Assembly (NCBI RefSeq): GCF_900112645.1
Contig: NZ_FOMO01000010.1
Coordinates: 94,950-158,949, forward strand
Direction of reading: 5' to 3'
Length of the DNA: 64,000 nt
Origin: Phytopseudomonas straminea
Lineage (GTDB): Bacteria; Pseudomonadota; Gammaproteobacteria; Pseudomonadales; Pseudomonadaceae
The notes below the pieces were generated by a model. It worked only from the letters and a program-made list of their open reading frames with translations, was not told the origin of the DNA and made no database searches. Numbering within the stretch: position 1 is the stretch's first letter; every line of letters starts with the position of its first letter. Shown piece by piece: positions 1 to 8,909 of the stretch. Position numbers and translations under genes: made by a program.

Positions 1-1173
1 CACGCTGTATTCGATCGCACCACTGGCCAGGTCGATACGGCTCACGGCGCCTTTGCTCAGGCCAAGCACGTAAGCCTTGCCGGCCGGCTCGTCGAGGGCC
101 ATATCGGTCACCCCTACACCCACGCACTCCGGGCCCGGGCAGCCCCACAGCTGGCCGCGTGCGTAAGGTTGGGTCAGCAGGGTACGCAGGGGCTGCTGGG
201 TCGTCAGGTCGTACTCGATGATTTGCATATCAGCGTCGTTCTTCAGCAGGTAGACCCGCGAGGGATCGCTGCTCGGCACGATCCGCGCGACCACTGGCAG
301 GTCGATGGCGAACCCCTGGGCCTGTTCGCCATCGACCCAGGTGCGGGGTGCCTGACGCTCCGCTTCGATGTGTGCCTTGAGGGTGTCGATGCGCCGGGTT
401 TCCTGAACTTCATGCAGCGCCATCTGACGCAGTTCGTCCACGCGCGGGTTGTCGAACACCGGGTTGAGCAGGTTAAAGGTACCCAGCGCCAGTGCCAGCA
501 GGGCGCCAACGGCAATACCGAGGCGCGCCGGCAGGCTGGTGCCCAGGCACAGCGGCAGGGTGGCCAGCAGGCCGAACAGGAAACCGCCAAGGTGGGCGGC
601 GTTGTCGGTGCCCTGATCTATCAGGCCGTAAACCAGTGCCAGCAGCGGCACCAGCAGGGCGTTACGCAGCAGGCTGTCGCCCGCCTCGCCGGTGCCGCGC
701 AGCTTGACGCTCAGGGCGATGGCCAGCTCGGCGCCGGCCAGGCTCATGATCGCCCCAGAGGCGCCGACGCTGACGAAGATCACCTGGGTGACCTGGCCGA
801 AGAACGAGACCTGCTGCTGGTCGACGTGCACTGCCGCCGAGGCCAGGCTGGCGAATACGCCGCCGAGCAGGTACAGCAGCAGCCATTGCCAGCGCGCCAG
901 CAGGCTTTCCAGGGTGACGCCGATCAGCAGCAGGGCGAGCATGTTCTGCCCCAGGTGCGCCAGCGAGGCGTGCAGGAACAGGTTGCTCAGCAGGCGCCCG
1001 TATTCGCCCGTTAACGTCAGGATGGCGATGTTGGAGCCCAGAGACATCAACTGGTCTTCCCCGAACGGCCCATAGCCGCCGAGCTGGCGCGCCTGCCAGA
1101 GGTACGCGGCGATAGTGACGAGGATCAGACTCAGGGTCAGCCAGGGGAGGCGCCAGCGCTTGAGGGGTTCCAT
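1..1173 (-). CDS. Rhomboid intramembrane serine protease with C-terminal propeller-like region (3' end outside window)
   Basis: The frame opens at ATG 1173 and stays open to the window edge, giving at least 391 residues with the C-terminus missing. Residues 1-240 are strongly hydrophobic and carry the rhomboid signature: HASLAHLGQN (His68, His73, Asn77), the active-site GASG (Ser139) and the partner His194 in NAAHLGG. Rhomboids cleave transmembrane substrates within the membrane. After the last membrane segment there is a soluble part (about 245-391) with short strand-like repeats such as SRVYLLKND and KAYVLGLSKG, which resembles a beta-propeller. That reading is inference. It is transcribed in the same direction as the chemotaxis operon, 111 bases after cheB, and may be read through from it. 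Confidence 0.85.
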   Translation of the reverse strand, partial: MEPLKRWRLPWLTLSLILVTIAAYLWQARQLGGYGPFGEDQLMSLGSNIAILTLTGEYGRLLSNLFLHASLAHLGQNMLALLLIGVTLESLLARWQWLLLYLLGGVFASLASAAVHVDQQQVSFFGQVTQVIFVSVGASGAIMSLAGAELAIALSVKLRGTGEAGDSLLRNALLVPLLALVYGLIDQGTDNAAHLGGFLFGLLATLPLCLGTSLPARLGIAVGALLALALGTFNLLNPVFDNPRVDELRQMALHEVQETRRIDTLKAHIEAERQAPRTWVDGEQAQGFAIDLPVVARIVPSSDPSRVYLLKNDADMQIIEYDLTTQQPLRTLLTQPYARGQLWGCPGPECVGVGVTDMALDEPAGKAYVLGLSKGAVSRIDLASGAIEYSV

Positions 1174-1284
1174 GGACGGTGCAGTTCCTGTGCGAGGTCG
1201 GCGAACGCTGCGCGATTGTGCCGATTCCCGTGGGAAACGTCATCTGGATGTCCGGCGTTTCGAGGGGTCTCGCGAGGCCCGGCG

Positions 1285-2346
1285 CTAACCGCGCAGGATG
1301 GCTGCCGGGATCTGCTCCAGGGGAATTTCCTTGCTGACCGCACCGAGCTTCATGGCTTCCTTGGGCATGCCGTAGACCACGCAGCTGGCTTCGTCCTGGC
1401 CGAGGGTCAGGGCGCCGGCGTCGTACATCTCGCGCAGGCCGCGGGCGCCGTCGTCGCCCATGCCGGTCATGATGATGCCCATGGCGTTGGCGCCGGCAGC
1501 GCGGGCTGTGGAGCGGAACAGTACGTCCACCGAGGGCTTGTGGCGGCTGACCGGTGGGCCGTCGACTACGTCGACCACATATTGGGCGCCGCTGCGTTTG
1601 AGCAGCAGGTGGCGGCCACCCGGGGCGATCAGTGCGCGGCCGGGCACCACGCGGTCGCCATTGCGGGCTTCCAGAATCTCCAGTTCGCACAGCGCGTTGA
1701 GGCGCTCGGCAAAGGCGGCTGTGAAGCGCTCGGGCATGTGCTGGACGATGACGATCGCCGGGCAGACTCTTGGTAGGCGGGTGAGGATGTATTCCAGCGC
1801 CTGGGTACCTCCGGTGGAGGTGCCGATGGCGACGATGCGCTCGGTAGTGCGCGCCATGGCACTGCTGGCAGGTGGCAGGATGGCGTCGGCGCTGAGTTTG
1901 GCCTGGGGCGCGGGTGCAGCCGCCTTGTTGCTCAGCCGTTTGACGTTGGCACGGGCGGCGGCCTTGACCGCGTTGACCAGGTCATCGCTGGCGTTGACCA
2001 GGAATTTGCTCAGGCTGGCCTGGGGCTTGGTGACGATGCTAACCGCACCGGCCGACAGCGCCTGCATGGTAGTGGTGGCGCCCTTTTCGGTCAGTGTCGA
2101 GCAGATCACCACCGGCGTCGGGTGTTCGGCCATCAGCTTGCGCAGGAAGGTGATGCCGTCCATGCGTGGCATCTCGACGTCCAGCACGATCACGTCCGGC
2201 CACTGGCGCTGCATCTTGTCGAGGGCGAACAGCGGGTCTGCGGCGGTGCCGATGACCTCGATCGCCGGGTCGGCTGCCAGCACCTGGGAGAGCACCTGGC
2301 GCACCACGGCGGAGTCGTCGACGATCATCACTTTGATGCTTTTCAT
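1285..2346 (-). CDS. cheB: CheB protein-glutamate methylesterase/glutamine deamidase
   Basis: 353 residues, normal for CheB. The N-terminal receiver domain (about 1-125) starts MKSIKVMIVDDSA and has the phospho-acceptor Asp56 in VIVLDVEMP. The C-terminal esterase domain (about 160-350) shows the catalytic serine in AIGTSTGG, histidine in IVQHMP and aspartate in MTGMGDDGARG. It removes methyl groups from receptor glutamates and is activated by CheA phosphorylation. The start is ATG 2346, which overlaps the cheD stop by four bases, indicating translational coupling. It is the last gene of the operon. Confidence 0.97.
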   Translation of the reverse strand: MKSIKVMIVDDSAVVRQVLSQVLAADPAIEVIGTAADPLFALDKMQRQWPDVIVLDVEMPRMDGITFLRKLMAEHPTPVVICSTLTEKGATTTMQALSAGAVSIVTKPQASLSKFLVNASDDLVNAVKAAARANVKRLSNKAAAPAPQAKLSADAILPPASSAMARTTERIVAIGTSTGGTQALEYILTRLPRVCPAIVIVQHMPERFTAAFAERLNALCELEILEARNGDRVVPGRALIAPGGRHLLLKRSGAQYVVDVVDGPPVSRHKPSVDVLFRSTARAAGANAMGIIMTGMGDDGARGLREMYDAGALTLGQDEASCVVYGMPKEAMKLGAVSKEIPLEQIPAAILRG

Positions 2347-2861
2347 TGCGGTCGCTTTCCGGCAGGAGGTTCTTGGGCGGCGAGGGGCTGAGTCTGCTTC
2401 AGCGCGATCTGGCCGCTCCAGATATCGAAGATTAGATTGCGGTGGCCGAAGCCGCCGACATGTTCGCCGTGGCAGCCGATTTTCTTTTCGGCGAGCAGGC
2501 GGCGTGCGGCATCGATGTTCTGCTGGCCGACATGATTGCGACGGGCTTTCGCGAGCCCTGGGAACATGTGGCCGCCGCCCAATATACGCGCCTGGTACTC
2601 GGTCAGCTTGGTACCGCTCTGGGCGATGGCTTCGCACAGCAGGCTCATCACCTCGTCGGCATAGCGGCCATCGCGCTGCTTGGCCGGGCGGCCGCGGGTG
2701 GGCAGCATGAAATGGCACATGCCGCCCAGGCGCGCATGGGGGTGCCAGAGCACGATCGACACGCAGGAGCCCAGCAGCGTGCGCACGCGGGTGTAAGGTC
2801 CGCCGAAGTGATAGTCGCCGGGGTTGAGATAGACCTCGGCGATGGAGGGGCGATTAGGCAT
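2343..2861 (-). CDS. cheD: CheD chemoreceptor glutamine deamidase
   Basis: 172 residues. The CheD catalytic cysteine and histidine are visible as Cys33 in LLGSCVSIVLW and His50 in GGMCHFMLP, and the conserved glycine-rich segment ARILGGGHMF follows. CheD deamidates receptor glutamines so that they can be methylated. It overlaps cheR by eight bases upstream and cheB by four downstream. The C-terminal ~20 residues (QTQPLAAQEPPAGKRPQ) are a disordered tail. Confidence 0.95.
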   Translation of the reverse strand: MPNRPSIAEVYLNPGDYHFGGPYTRVRTLLGSCVSIVLWHPHARLGGMCHFMLPTRGRPAKQRDGRYADEVMSLLCEAIAQSGTKLTEYQARILGGGHMFPGLAKARRNHVGQQNIDAARRLLAEKKIGCHGEHVGGFGHRNLIFDIWSGQIALKQTQPLAAQEPPAGKRPQ

Positions 2862-3675
2862 CTGGCTTGCGATAGATCGAGGGTTTGACGACCTTGAGCG
2901 TATCGTTGACGCCGTTCAGGCTTTCCGAATGGCTGATGATGAAGTGCCCGCCTGGGCGCAGATGTTTTATCAGACGATCTACCACCTGACGCTTGGTCTC
3001 GGCGTTGAAGTAGATCATCACGTTGCGCAGGAAGATCACGTCGAACAGGCCCACGTCCGGCAGCGTATTGTTGAGGTTGATCTGGGTGAAGCGCACGCGC
3101 TGGCGCAGCGATGGCGTGATCATCATCCGCCCCTGGTTCTCGTCGACGCCGCGTAGACAGTGTTTGACCAGCAAATGGCGGGGGATATTTTCGCTGTCGG
3201 CGAGCTCGTACACGCCACTGCGCGCCTGGTCGAGAATGCGCTGGCTGATGTCCGAGGCGAGGATCTCCCACGGCCTTTCACCGAGACGTTCGGCCAGCAG
3301 CAGGGCCAGGGTGTAGGGTTCCTCGCCACTGGAGCAGGCGCCGCTCCAGATCCGCAGCGGACGACCGCTGGGAATCGCACCGGGCTTTTGCAACAGCTCG
3401 CGCAGGAAGTCGAAGTGCTTGGGCTCGCGGAAGAAGTAGGTTTCGTTGGTGGTCAGCAGATCCACGCAGGTCTGCAGTTCCGTCTTGTCCTTGCCGACCA
3501 GACGAAAGTACTCGCCATAGGTAGCCATGCCAAGGGAGCGCAGGCGCTTGTTCAGGCGCCCGGCCACCAGCGGCTTCTTGGCGTCGGACAGGTGAATGCC
3601 GGCGATGTCGTGGATCAGCTGGCGGAACTGGTGGAACTCGATATCGGAGAGGGTGGCCTGGCTCGAGTCGCGCAT
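2854..3675 (-). CDS. cheR: CheR chemotaxis protein methyltransferase
   Basis: 273 residues, typical for CheR. An N-terminal helical domain (about 1-75, LSDAKKPLVAGRLNKRL) precedes a SAM-binding methyltransferase domain with the GACSSGEEPYTLA motif near residue 110. The segment FDVIFLRNVMIYF is the usual late motif. It methylates receptor glutamates using S-adenosylmethionine. Its start overlaps the upstream cheW stop by one base and its end overlaps cheD. Neither receptor in the operon ends in an obvious aromatic CheR-tethering pentapeptide (the 547-residue one ends GYVRFQE). Confidence 0.96.
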   Translation of the reverse strand: MRDSSQATLSDIEFHQFRQLIHDIAGIHLSDAKKPLVAGRLNKRLRSLGMATYGEYFRLVGKDKTELQTCVDLLTTNETYFFREPKHFDFLRELLQKPGAIPSGRPLRIWSGACSSGEEPYTLALLLAERLGERPWEILASDISQRILDQARSGVYELADSENIPRHLLVKHCLRGVDENQGRMMITPSLRQRVRFTQINLNNTLPDVGLFDVIFLRNVMIYFNAETKRQVVDRLIKHLRPGGHFIISHSESLNGVNDTLKVVKPSIYRKPDA

Positions 3676-4193
3676 CAGTTGCCGGCACCCTGTTGCTGTG
3701 CCTGGCTCAGCGCGACGTACTCCTCGGCCGAGATCACCCGGCCGATGTCGAGCATCACCACCAGGCGATCATCGAGTTTGCCCATGCCGCGGATGAAGTC
3801 GGCGCGGATACTGCCTCCGAAGGCCGGTGTCGGCTCGATGTGCTCGGCGCCCAGCTCGCGCACTTCGTTGACCGCATCGACCACGATGCCGATCACCTGG
3901 GTGTGTTCAGGGCCGGCGATTTCCAGAATCACGATGCAGGTGCGCGGGCCGATGCGGGTAGGTTGGCCGCCAAAGCGCTGGCCAAGGTCCACCACCGGCA
4001 CCACGGCGCCGCGCAGGTTGATCACGCCGAGGATGCTTGGCGGCATCATCGGCACCGTGGTCAGCCGGCCGTAGCCGATGATCTCGCGCACCGCGCGGAT
4101 CTCGACGGCGAACAGCTCCTGCGCCAATGTGAAGGTCAGGTACTGGCCCGACCCCGCCGTGGCGTTGTCGAGCAGCCGTGGCTCGGAACTCAT
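3675..4193 (-). CDS. cheW: CheW-type coupling protein (first of two)
   Basis: 172 residues forming a single CheW domain; recognisable parts are LAQELFAVEIRAVREIIGY, LGVINLRGAVVPVVDL and VIGIVVDAVNEV. CheW bridges receptors to CheA. An AGGAG ribosome site six bases before ATG 4193 overlaps the end of the preceding receptor gene, so the two are tightly linked. It is a paralogue of the CheW at 5874-6407: both contain VINLRGAVVPV and the glycine-poor VPMMPPS/VPMANR loop differs. Confidence 0.95.
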   Translation of the reverse strand: MSSEPRLLDNATAGSGQYLTFTLAQELFAVEIRAVREIIGYGRLTTVPMMPPSILGVINLRGAVVPVVDLGQRFGGQPTRIGPRTCIVILEIAGPEHTQVIGIVVDAVNEVRELGAEHIEPTPAFGGSIRADFIRGMGKLDDRLVVMLDIGRVISAEEYVALSQAQQQGAGN

Positions 4194-4196
4194 GGC

Positions 4197-5840
4197 TTAC
4201 TCCTGAAAGCGCACGTAGCCGGCCGGCAGACCGCCGCTGTGGCCGTCGTCGTCACGCGGCTGGCGCGTCGGGCCGTTGCCGCGGGCCGGTTGCTGACGGT
4301 TGCGCGGCGGGTTGGCGACGGTGATGCGCTCGCCGGTGCCGTTGAGGCGGAAGAAGTCCATCAGCTGTTGCAGCTGCTCGGCCTGACCGCTCATTTCCTC
4401 GGCGGTGGCCGCCAGCTCTTCGGAGGCCGATGCGTTCTGCTGGGTCAGCTCGCTGAGCTGGTTCATCGCCGTGCTGATCTGGCCGACGCCGCTGCTCTGC
4501 TCGTCGGAGGCCGCCGCGATTTCCTGCACCAGATCGGAAGTCTTGGCGATGGATGGCACGATCTCGTCGAGCAGGGTGCCGGCGCGTTCGGCCAGGGCCA
4601 CGCTGTTCTTCGCCACTTCGCCGATTTCCTGAGCGGCCACCTGGCTGCGTTCGGCCAGCTTGCGTACTTCAGCGGCGACCACCGCGAAGCCCTTGCCGTG
4701 CTCGCCGGCGCGGGCCGCTTCGATGGCGGCGTTCAGAGCCAGCAGGTTGGTCTGGTAGGCGATGTCGTCGACGATGCCGATCTTGTCGGCGATGGTCTTC
4801 ATGGCTCGCACGGTATCCTTCACCGCCTGGCCACCTTCGCCGGCTTCATTGGCGGCCTTGCTGGCCATGCCGTCGGTAACCCGGGCATTCTCGGTGTTCT
4901 GCGCAATGGACGCCGACATCTGTTCCATCGACGCGCTGGTTTCTTCCACCGAGGCAGCCTGCTCGGAGGCTGCCTGGCTCATGCTCTGGGCAGTGGAAGA
5001 GATCTCTTCCGAAGCGCTGGACAGTGAGTCGGCGGAGCTGCGCACTTCGGCGATGATCTGCGTCAGGCGGGCGGACATGTTGCTGATCGAGGCCAGCATG
5101 CTGGTGGTGTCGTTGGGCTTGACCACCACCTGGGTGCGCAGGTCGCCCTCGGCGATGCGGGTCACCACTTCGGCGGCATAGGCCGGCTCGCCGCCCAGTT
5201 GCTTGAGCAGGCTGCGGGTGATCAGCCAGCCGAGCAGGATGGAGATGAAAATGGCGACACCGCCGATCAGCGAGAGCTGCAGACGCGATTCTTGATAGAG
5301 CTGGGCAGCGCCTTCGGCATCCTGGTCCATCAGCTCGCTTTGATACTTGACGAGCGCGCTAGCTGCCGTGAGCAACTCGTTGTTGGCTGGAATGATGTCG
5401 CTGTACAGGTAGGCTTCTGCACGCTCTGGATCGTTCAACAGCTTGAACATCTCGTCATAGCGTTTGCCTACCTCGGCGCGGGCAGCGTTGACGCGTGCCA
5501 GAAACTCTTTGCCCTGGGGCGAGGTGACGGTGCGATCCAGTTCTTCGGTCGCCGCTTTGCGACGCTCACGGCTGGCTTCCAAAAGGCCGAGGTTCTTGCG
5601 ATCAGCGTCGTCATCGTCGAGCAGAATGATGTCGCGAATGTAGCGCCCCTGATTCAGGGTCTCTTCCTTGATAACGTTGGCTTCGCGGATCTTTACGTAG
5701 CGATCCTTGATGATCATGTCATTGGAGTCGTTGATCGCGCTCATGCGCGTCAGGCCCAGCACCAAGGCGATCAGCAGCAGCACGATGACCGTGCCGAAAC
5801 CGAGGCCGAGCTTTGTGGACACACGTAGGTCTTTGAACAT
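4197..5840 (-). CDS. Transmembrane methyl-accepting chemotaxis receptor
   Basis: 547 residues with the classical receptor layout. TM1 is at about 10-31, a 160-residue periplasmic helical (four-helix-bundle type) sensor at 32-189, TM2 at about 190-212, HAMP at 213-265, then a long coiled-coil signalling domain whose hairpin tip reads IAYQTNLLALNAAIEAARAG (360-379). The ligand is not predictable. The tail after about 505 is basic and disordered and ends GYVRFQE. An AGAGGG ribosome site precedes ATG 5840 by eight bases. The gene sits between the two cheW copies and is presumably the dedicated sensor of this array. Confidence 0.95.
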   Translation of the reverse strand: MFKDLRVSTKLGLGFGTVIVLLLIALVLGLTRMSAINDSNDMIIKDRYVKIREANVIKEETLNQGRYIRDIILLDDDDADRKNLGLLEASRERRKAATEELDRTVTSPQGKEFLARVNAARAEVGKRYDEMFKLLNDPERAEAYLYSDIIPANNELLTAASALVKYQSELMDQDAEGAAQLYQESRLQLSLIGGVAIFISILLGWLITRSLLKQLGGEPAYAAEVVTRIAEGDLRTQVVVKPNDTTSMLASISNMSARLTQIIAEVRSSADSLSSASEEISSTAQSMSQAASEQAASVEETSASMEQMSASIAQNTENARVTDGMASKAANEAGEGGQAVKDTVRAMKTIADKIGIVDDIAYQTNLLALNAAIEAARAGEHGKGFAVVAAEVRKLAERSQVAAQEIGEVAKNSVALAERAGTLLDEIVPSIAKTSDLVQEIAAASDEQSSGVGQISTAMNQLSELTQQNASASEELAATAEEMSGQAEQLQQLMDFFRLNGTGERITVANPPRNRQQPARGNGPTRQPRDDDGHSGGLPAGYVRFQE

Positions 5841-5873
5841 GGTTGCTTCCCTCTGTGATGCTTGGCTGCCCGA

Positions 5874-6407
5874 TCAGGCGGACAATGCGTTGTTGCCGTC
5901 TGGCAGAGCCGCAATCTCGGCAACCGCAAGGGCGTTCTCGATGGCCAGCAGGATGATGAAATCATCCTCGCGGTGAACCATCGCCTGAATGAAGTCGCTG
6001 CGAATCGCGTTGCCGAAGGCCGGTACCGGATTCATTTCCGCCGGGGCGACCTCCAATACCTCGCTGACGGCATCGACGAGGATGCCGAGTATCTGCGGGG
6101 CGTCGGGCTGGGGGACTTCGACGATGATGATGCAGGTGCGGCGGTCGATCTGCGTCTTGGCGTGGTTGAAGCGCAGGCTCAGGTCGATGACCGGCACCAC
6201 GGCGCCGCGCAGGTTGATCACGCCATGTACGCAGCGGTTGGCCATCGGCACCTTGGTGGTGCGCTGGTACTCGATGATTTCCCGCACGCACAGCCCGTCC
6301 AGGGCGTAGCGCCGGTCGTGCAGGATGAAGCTCAGGTACTGGTGCACCAGCTCTTCGCCCGCGGCGCCTTGCGGGTTGCTGGCAGTGGTCACAGTGAGTT
6401 CACTCAT
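5874..6407 (-). CDS. cheW: CheW-type coupling protein (second of two)
   Basis: 177 residues, one CheW domain with LSFILHDRRYALDGLCVREIIEY near the start of the fold and VHGVINLRGAVVPVIDL in the middle. It overlaps the cheA stop by eight bases, so it is translated coupled to CheA. A second CheW in one operon is usual when an array needs different CheW:CheA contacts or when two receptors are coupled separately; which applies here cannot be read from sequence. Confidence 0.95.
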   Translation of the reverse strand: MSELTVTTASNPQGAAGEELVHQYLSFILHDRRYALDGLCVREIIEYQRTTKVPMANRCVHGVINLRGAVVPVIDLSLRFNHAKTQIDRRTCIIIVEVPQPDAPQILGILVDAVSEVLEVAPAEMNPVPAFGNAIRSDFIQAMVHREDDFIILLAIENALAVAEIAALPDGNNALSA

Positions 6408-8583
6408 GGGCGTAGACCTGGGCGGATTCGTGATGCGCGACGCTGCGCGGCGCGGCCAACTGGTTGAGCAGTCGGGGTATGTCGAGAATCAGTGCGACGG
6501 TGCCATCACCGAGAATGGTGAAACCGCCAAGTTCGCTGCAGCCGGCGAAGATCTTGCCCAGGGGCTTGATCACCGTCTGGAACTCGCCGGCTAGCTGGTC
6601 GACCACCAGGCCTGCGCGCAGCCCTGCCTGGCGCACCACCACCACACTTTCTCGGCGCGGCGGCTGGCTTTCGTCCTCGAACAGGTCACGCAGGCGCACG
6701 ATGGGCAGCATCTGCCCGCGCAGCTCCAAGTGGCCGCGCTTGAACGAGGTGTCGGCGGGCAGCTCGATGCATTCTTCTACCAGTTCCAGGGGAATCACGT
6801 AGCCGGCCTGGCCGACACTGACCAGGAACCCGTCGATGATCGCCAGGGTCAGTGGCAGGCGGATGCGAATGCGCGTGCCCTGGCCGAGGGTGCTGTCCAG
6901 GTCGATGGTGCCTCGCAGAGCGGCGATGTTGCGCTTGACCACGTCCATGCCGACGCCGCGGCCGGACAGGTTGCTCACCTGCTCGGCGGTGGAGAAACCT
7001 GGCTCGAAAATCAGTGCGAAAGTTTCCTTTTCCGATAGCGTCTGGCCTTCGCCGATCAGGCCGCGCTCGCGGGCCTTGGCGATAATTCGCTGAGCATCCA
7101 GACCGCCGCCGTCGTCACTGACTTCCAGCACGATGCTGCCGGCGTCGTGGTAGGCATTTAGCGATACCTTGCCCTGGGCCGGCTTGCCGCGCGCCAGGCG
7201 GGTTTCTACCGACTCGATGCCATGGTCCATGGCGTTGCGTACCAAGTGCGTGAGTGGGTCGGTGATCCGCTCGACCACGGTCTTGTCGAGCTCGGTTTCG
7301 CCGCCGCTGATGGACAGGGCGATGTCCTTGCCGATCTCGCCTGCTACGTCACGTACCACCCGCTGAAAGCGGTTGAAGGTGCTGCCGATCTGCACCATGC
7401 GCAACGGCAGGGCCGAGTCGCGGACTTCCTCGACCAGCCGCGAGAGCAGCTCGGTGGCTTCGAGCATTTCCGGGTGGCCGCAGTTCTGGGCGGTCATTCG
7501 CGCCCCGGCACCGGCGATAATCAGCTCGCCGACCAGGTCGATGAGCTTGTCCAGCTTGCCGGCATCGACGCGGATCAGGCTGTTCTCGTTGCTGCGGTTT
7601 TCCTTGATCTGTTGCTGCTTCTGCAGCGCGGCGGCCACTACGGGCGGTTGTACCAGGCTTTCCTCGACCAGCACACGGCCGATCGGGCGTGGCTCGTCGC
7701 GCTCCTGACCCTGCACCTGGGTGTGCAGCACTTCCTGCAGCTCGTTGGCGGTCAGGGTGCCGCAGCGCATGAGGATCTCGCCCAGGCGCATGTCTTCTTC
7801 CGGCAGCGCGCGGATCAGTTCCAGGTACTGCTCGGACTTGCTGTTGGGCGGTAGGATGCGGATCAGGCTATCTTCGCGCACGAATTCGAAGGCGCCTTCG
7901 ATGGTGGCCTTGTCGGCGTCGCTGACGAAGGCCATTTCAAAACCCAGGTAGCAGGTTTCCGGGTCCATTTCGGCGGCGACCGGAATGCGGTCGAGCAGCG
8001 GCACGATGCTGACGATCTTGCCGAAGGTGCTCAGGTAGCGGAACAGGCCCAGCGGGTCCATGCCATTACGCAAGGTGTCTGGGCCGAAACGCAGGGACAG
8101 GTGCCAGTGATCAGCGCCGACACCCTCACCATGGCCGCGCTCGATACGGGTAGCGGTGGCCGGCATCGGCTCGGCGGCCGGTGCGGGATCCAGATAACCG
8201 GACAGCTGTTCGGCCAGCTGCTGGTGGACAATCTGCGTGTCCTCTTCGAGCGTCTCCAGATCGGCGCCGCTGTCGACCAGGGCTACCAGGCGCGCCAGGT
8301 GGTCGCCGACCTGCAGAAACAGCGCGGTCATGTCCTTGTCGAAGCGCAGCTCGCCGTTGCGCACGCGGTCCAGCACGCTTTCGGCGATATGGGTGAAAGC
8401 GACGATCACGTCGAGACCGAACAGGCCGGCCGAGCCCTTGATGGTGTGGGCGGCGCGGAAAACCGCATTGATGGTGTCGGCGTCGTCGGGATCGTTTTCC
8501 AGCTGCAGCAGGGCTTCTTCCATCTGCTGCAGCAGTTCCTGACTTTCGGCGATGAAGACCTGCAGCACTTCGTCCATGTTCAT
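6400..8583 (-). CDS. cheA: CheA chemotaxis histidine kinase
   Basis: 727 residues. The Hpt domain carries the phosphorylated His46 in FRAAHTIKGSAGLFG. A middle region (about 140-330) links to the dimerisation segment and the ATPase domain with N-box HLVRNAMDHGIES and G-box GRGVGMDVVK. A CheW-like domain (about 585-715) closes the protein. It phosphorylates CheY and CheB in response to receptor state. ATG 8583 lies five bases after the STAS gene stop. It is a CheA without an extra C-terminal receiver domain, unlike Pil-type kinases. Confidence 0.97.
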   Translation of the reverse strand: MNMDEVLQVFIAESQELLQQMEEALLQLENDPDDADTINAVFRAAHTIKGSAGLFGLDVIVAFTHIAESVLDRVRNGELRFDKDMTALFLQVGDHLARLVALVDSGADLETLEEDTQIVHQQLAEQLSGYLDPAPAAEPMPATATRIERGHGEGVGADHWHLSLRFGPDTLRNGMDPLGLFRYLSTFGKIVSIVPLLDRIPVAAEMDPETCYLGFEMAFVSDADKATIEGAFEFVREDSLIRILPPNSKSEQYLELIRALPEEDMRLGEILMRCGTLTANELQEVLHTQVQGQERDEPRPIGRVLVEESLVQPPVVAAALQKQQQIKENRSNENSLIRVDAGKLDKLIDLVGELIIAGAGARMTAQNCGHPEMLEATELLSRLVEEVRDSALPLRMVQIGSTFNRFQRVVRDVAGEIGKDIALSISGGETELDKTVVERITDPLTHLVRNAMDHGIESVETRLARGKPAQGKVSLNAYHDAGSIVLEVSDDGGGLDAQRIIAKARERGLIGEGQTLSEKETFALIFEPGFSTAEQVSNLSGRGVGMDVVKRNIAALRGTIDLDSTLGQGTRIRIRLPLTLAIIDGFLVSVGQAGYVIPLELVEECIELPADTSFKRGHLELRGQMLPIVRLRDLFEDESQPPRRESVVVVRQAGLRAGLVVDQLAGEFQTVIKPLGKIFAGCSELGGFTILGDGTVALILDIPRLLNQLAAPRSVAHHESAQVYAHE

Positions 8584-8588
8584 GGTGA

Positions 8589-8909
8589 TTACTCGCTCGC
8601 CGGCTTGATCAGGATGGGATCGCCGAAGAAGGTGCCCAGCCCGCTCAACTCGAACGCCTCGATCACCGCCGGGCTGTGGTTGGTCAGGCGCAGGTCGCAG
8701 TTCATGCGCGCCGCTTCCTGCTTGGCCAGGATCAGCAGTTGAAGGCCGGCGCAGTCCAGCTCGTCGACGGCGCCGAGGTCGAGCTCCACTTCCACATCGC
8801 TGGCCAGCGCCTGCGTCAGCAGCTGCATGTGCTCGGTGGCGCTGTAAATGGTCAGGCCGCCTTCCAGTGGCAGGATGCGGTAGAGATTCTCCGCCGGCGC
8901 GTCGGTCAT
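8589..8909 (-). CDS. Small STAS-domain protein with Cys at the usual phospho-serine position
   Basis: 106 residues, a single STAS domain (anti-sigma-factor-antagonist fold) with the core VELDLGAVDELDCAGLQLL. In antagonists such as SpoIIAA the loop reads D-S-x-G and the serine is phosphorylated; here it reads D-C-A-G (Cys53), so that switch is absent. It overlaps the cheY stop by four bases and is followed by cheA, so it belongs to the chemosensory operon. Role unknown; a structural adaptor in the array is a guess. NarL-like or sigma partners are not encoded in the operon itself. Confidence 0.88.
   Translation of the reverse strand: MTDAPAENLYRILPLEGGLTIYSATEHMQLLTQALASDVEVELDLGAVDELDCAGLQLLILAKQEAARMNCDLRLTNHSPAVIEAFELSGLGTFFGDPILIKPASE

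Noticed and set aside
662..1690. 342-codon minus-strand frame across the rhomboid start and cheB end
   Set aside because: It lies out of frame with both real genes, is dominated by Arg, Pro and Gly, and matches no family.
1460..2710. 416-codon plus-strand frame opposite cheB and cheD
   Set aside because: It is a GC-rich shadow of well-formed cheB/cheD, has no ribosome site and a protein sequence of Arg/Ser/Ala without any fold.
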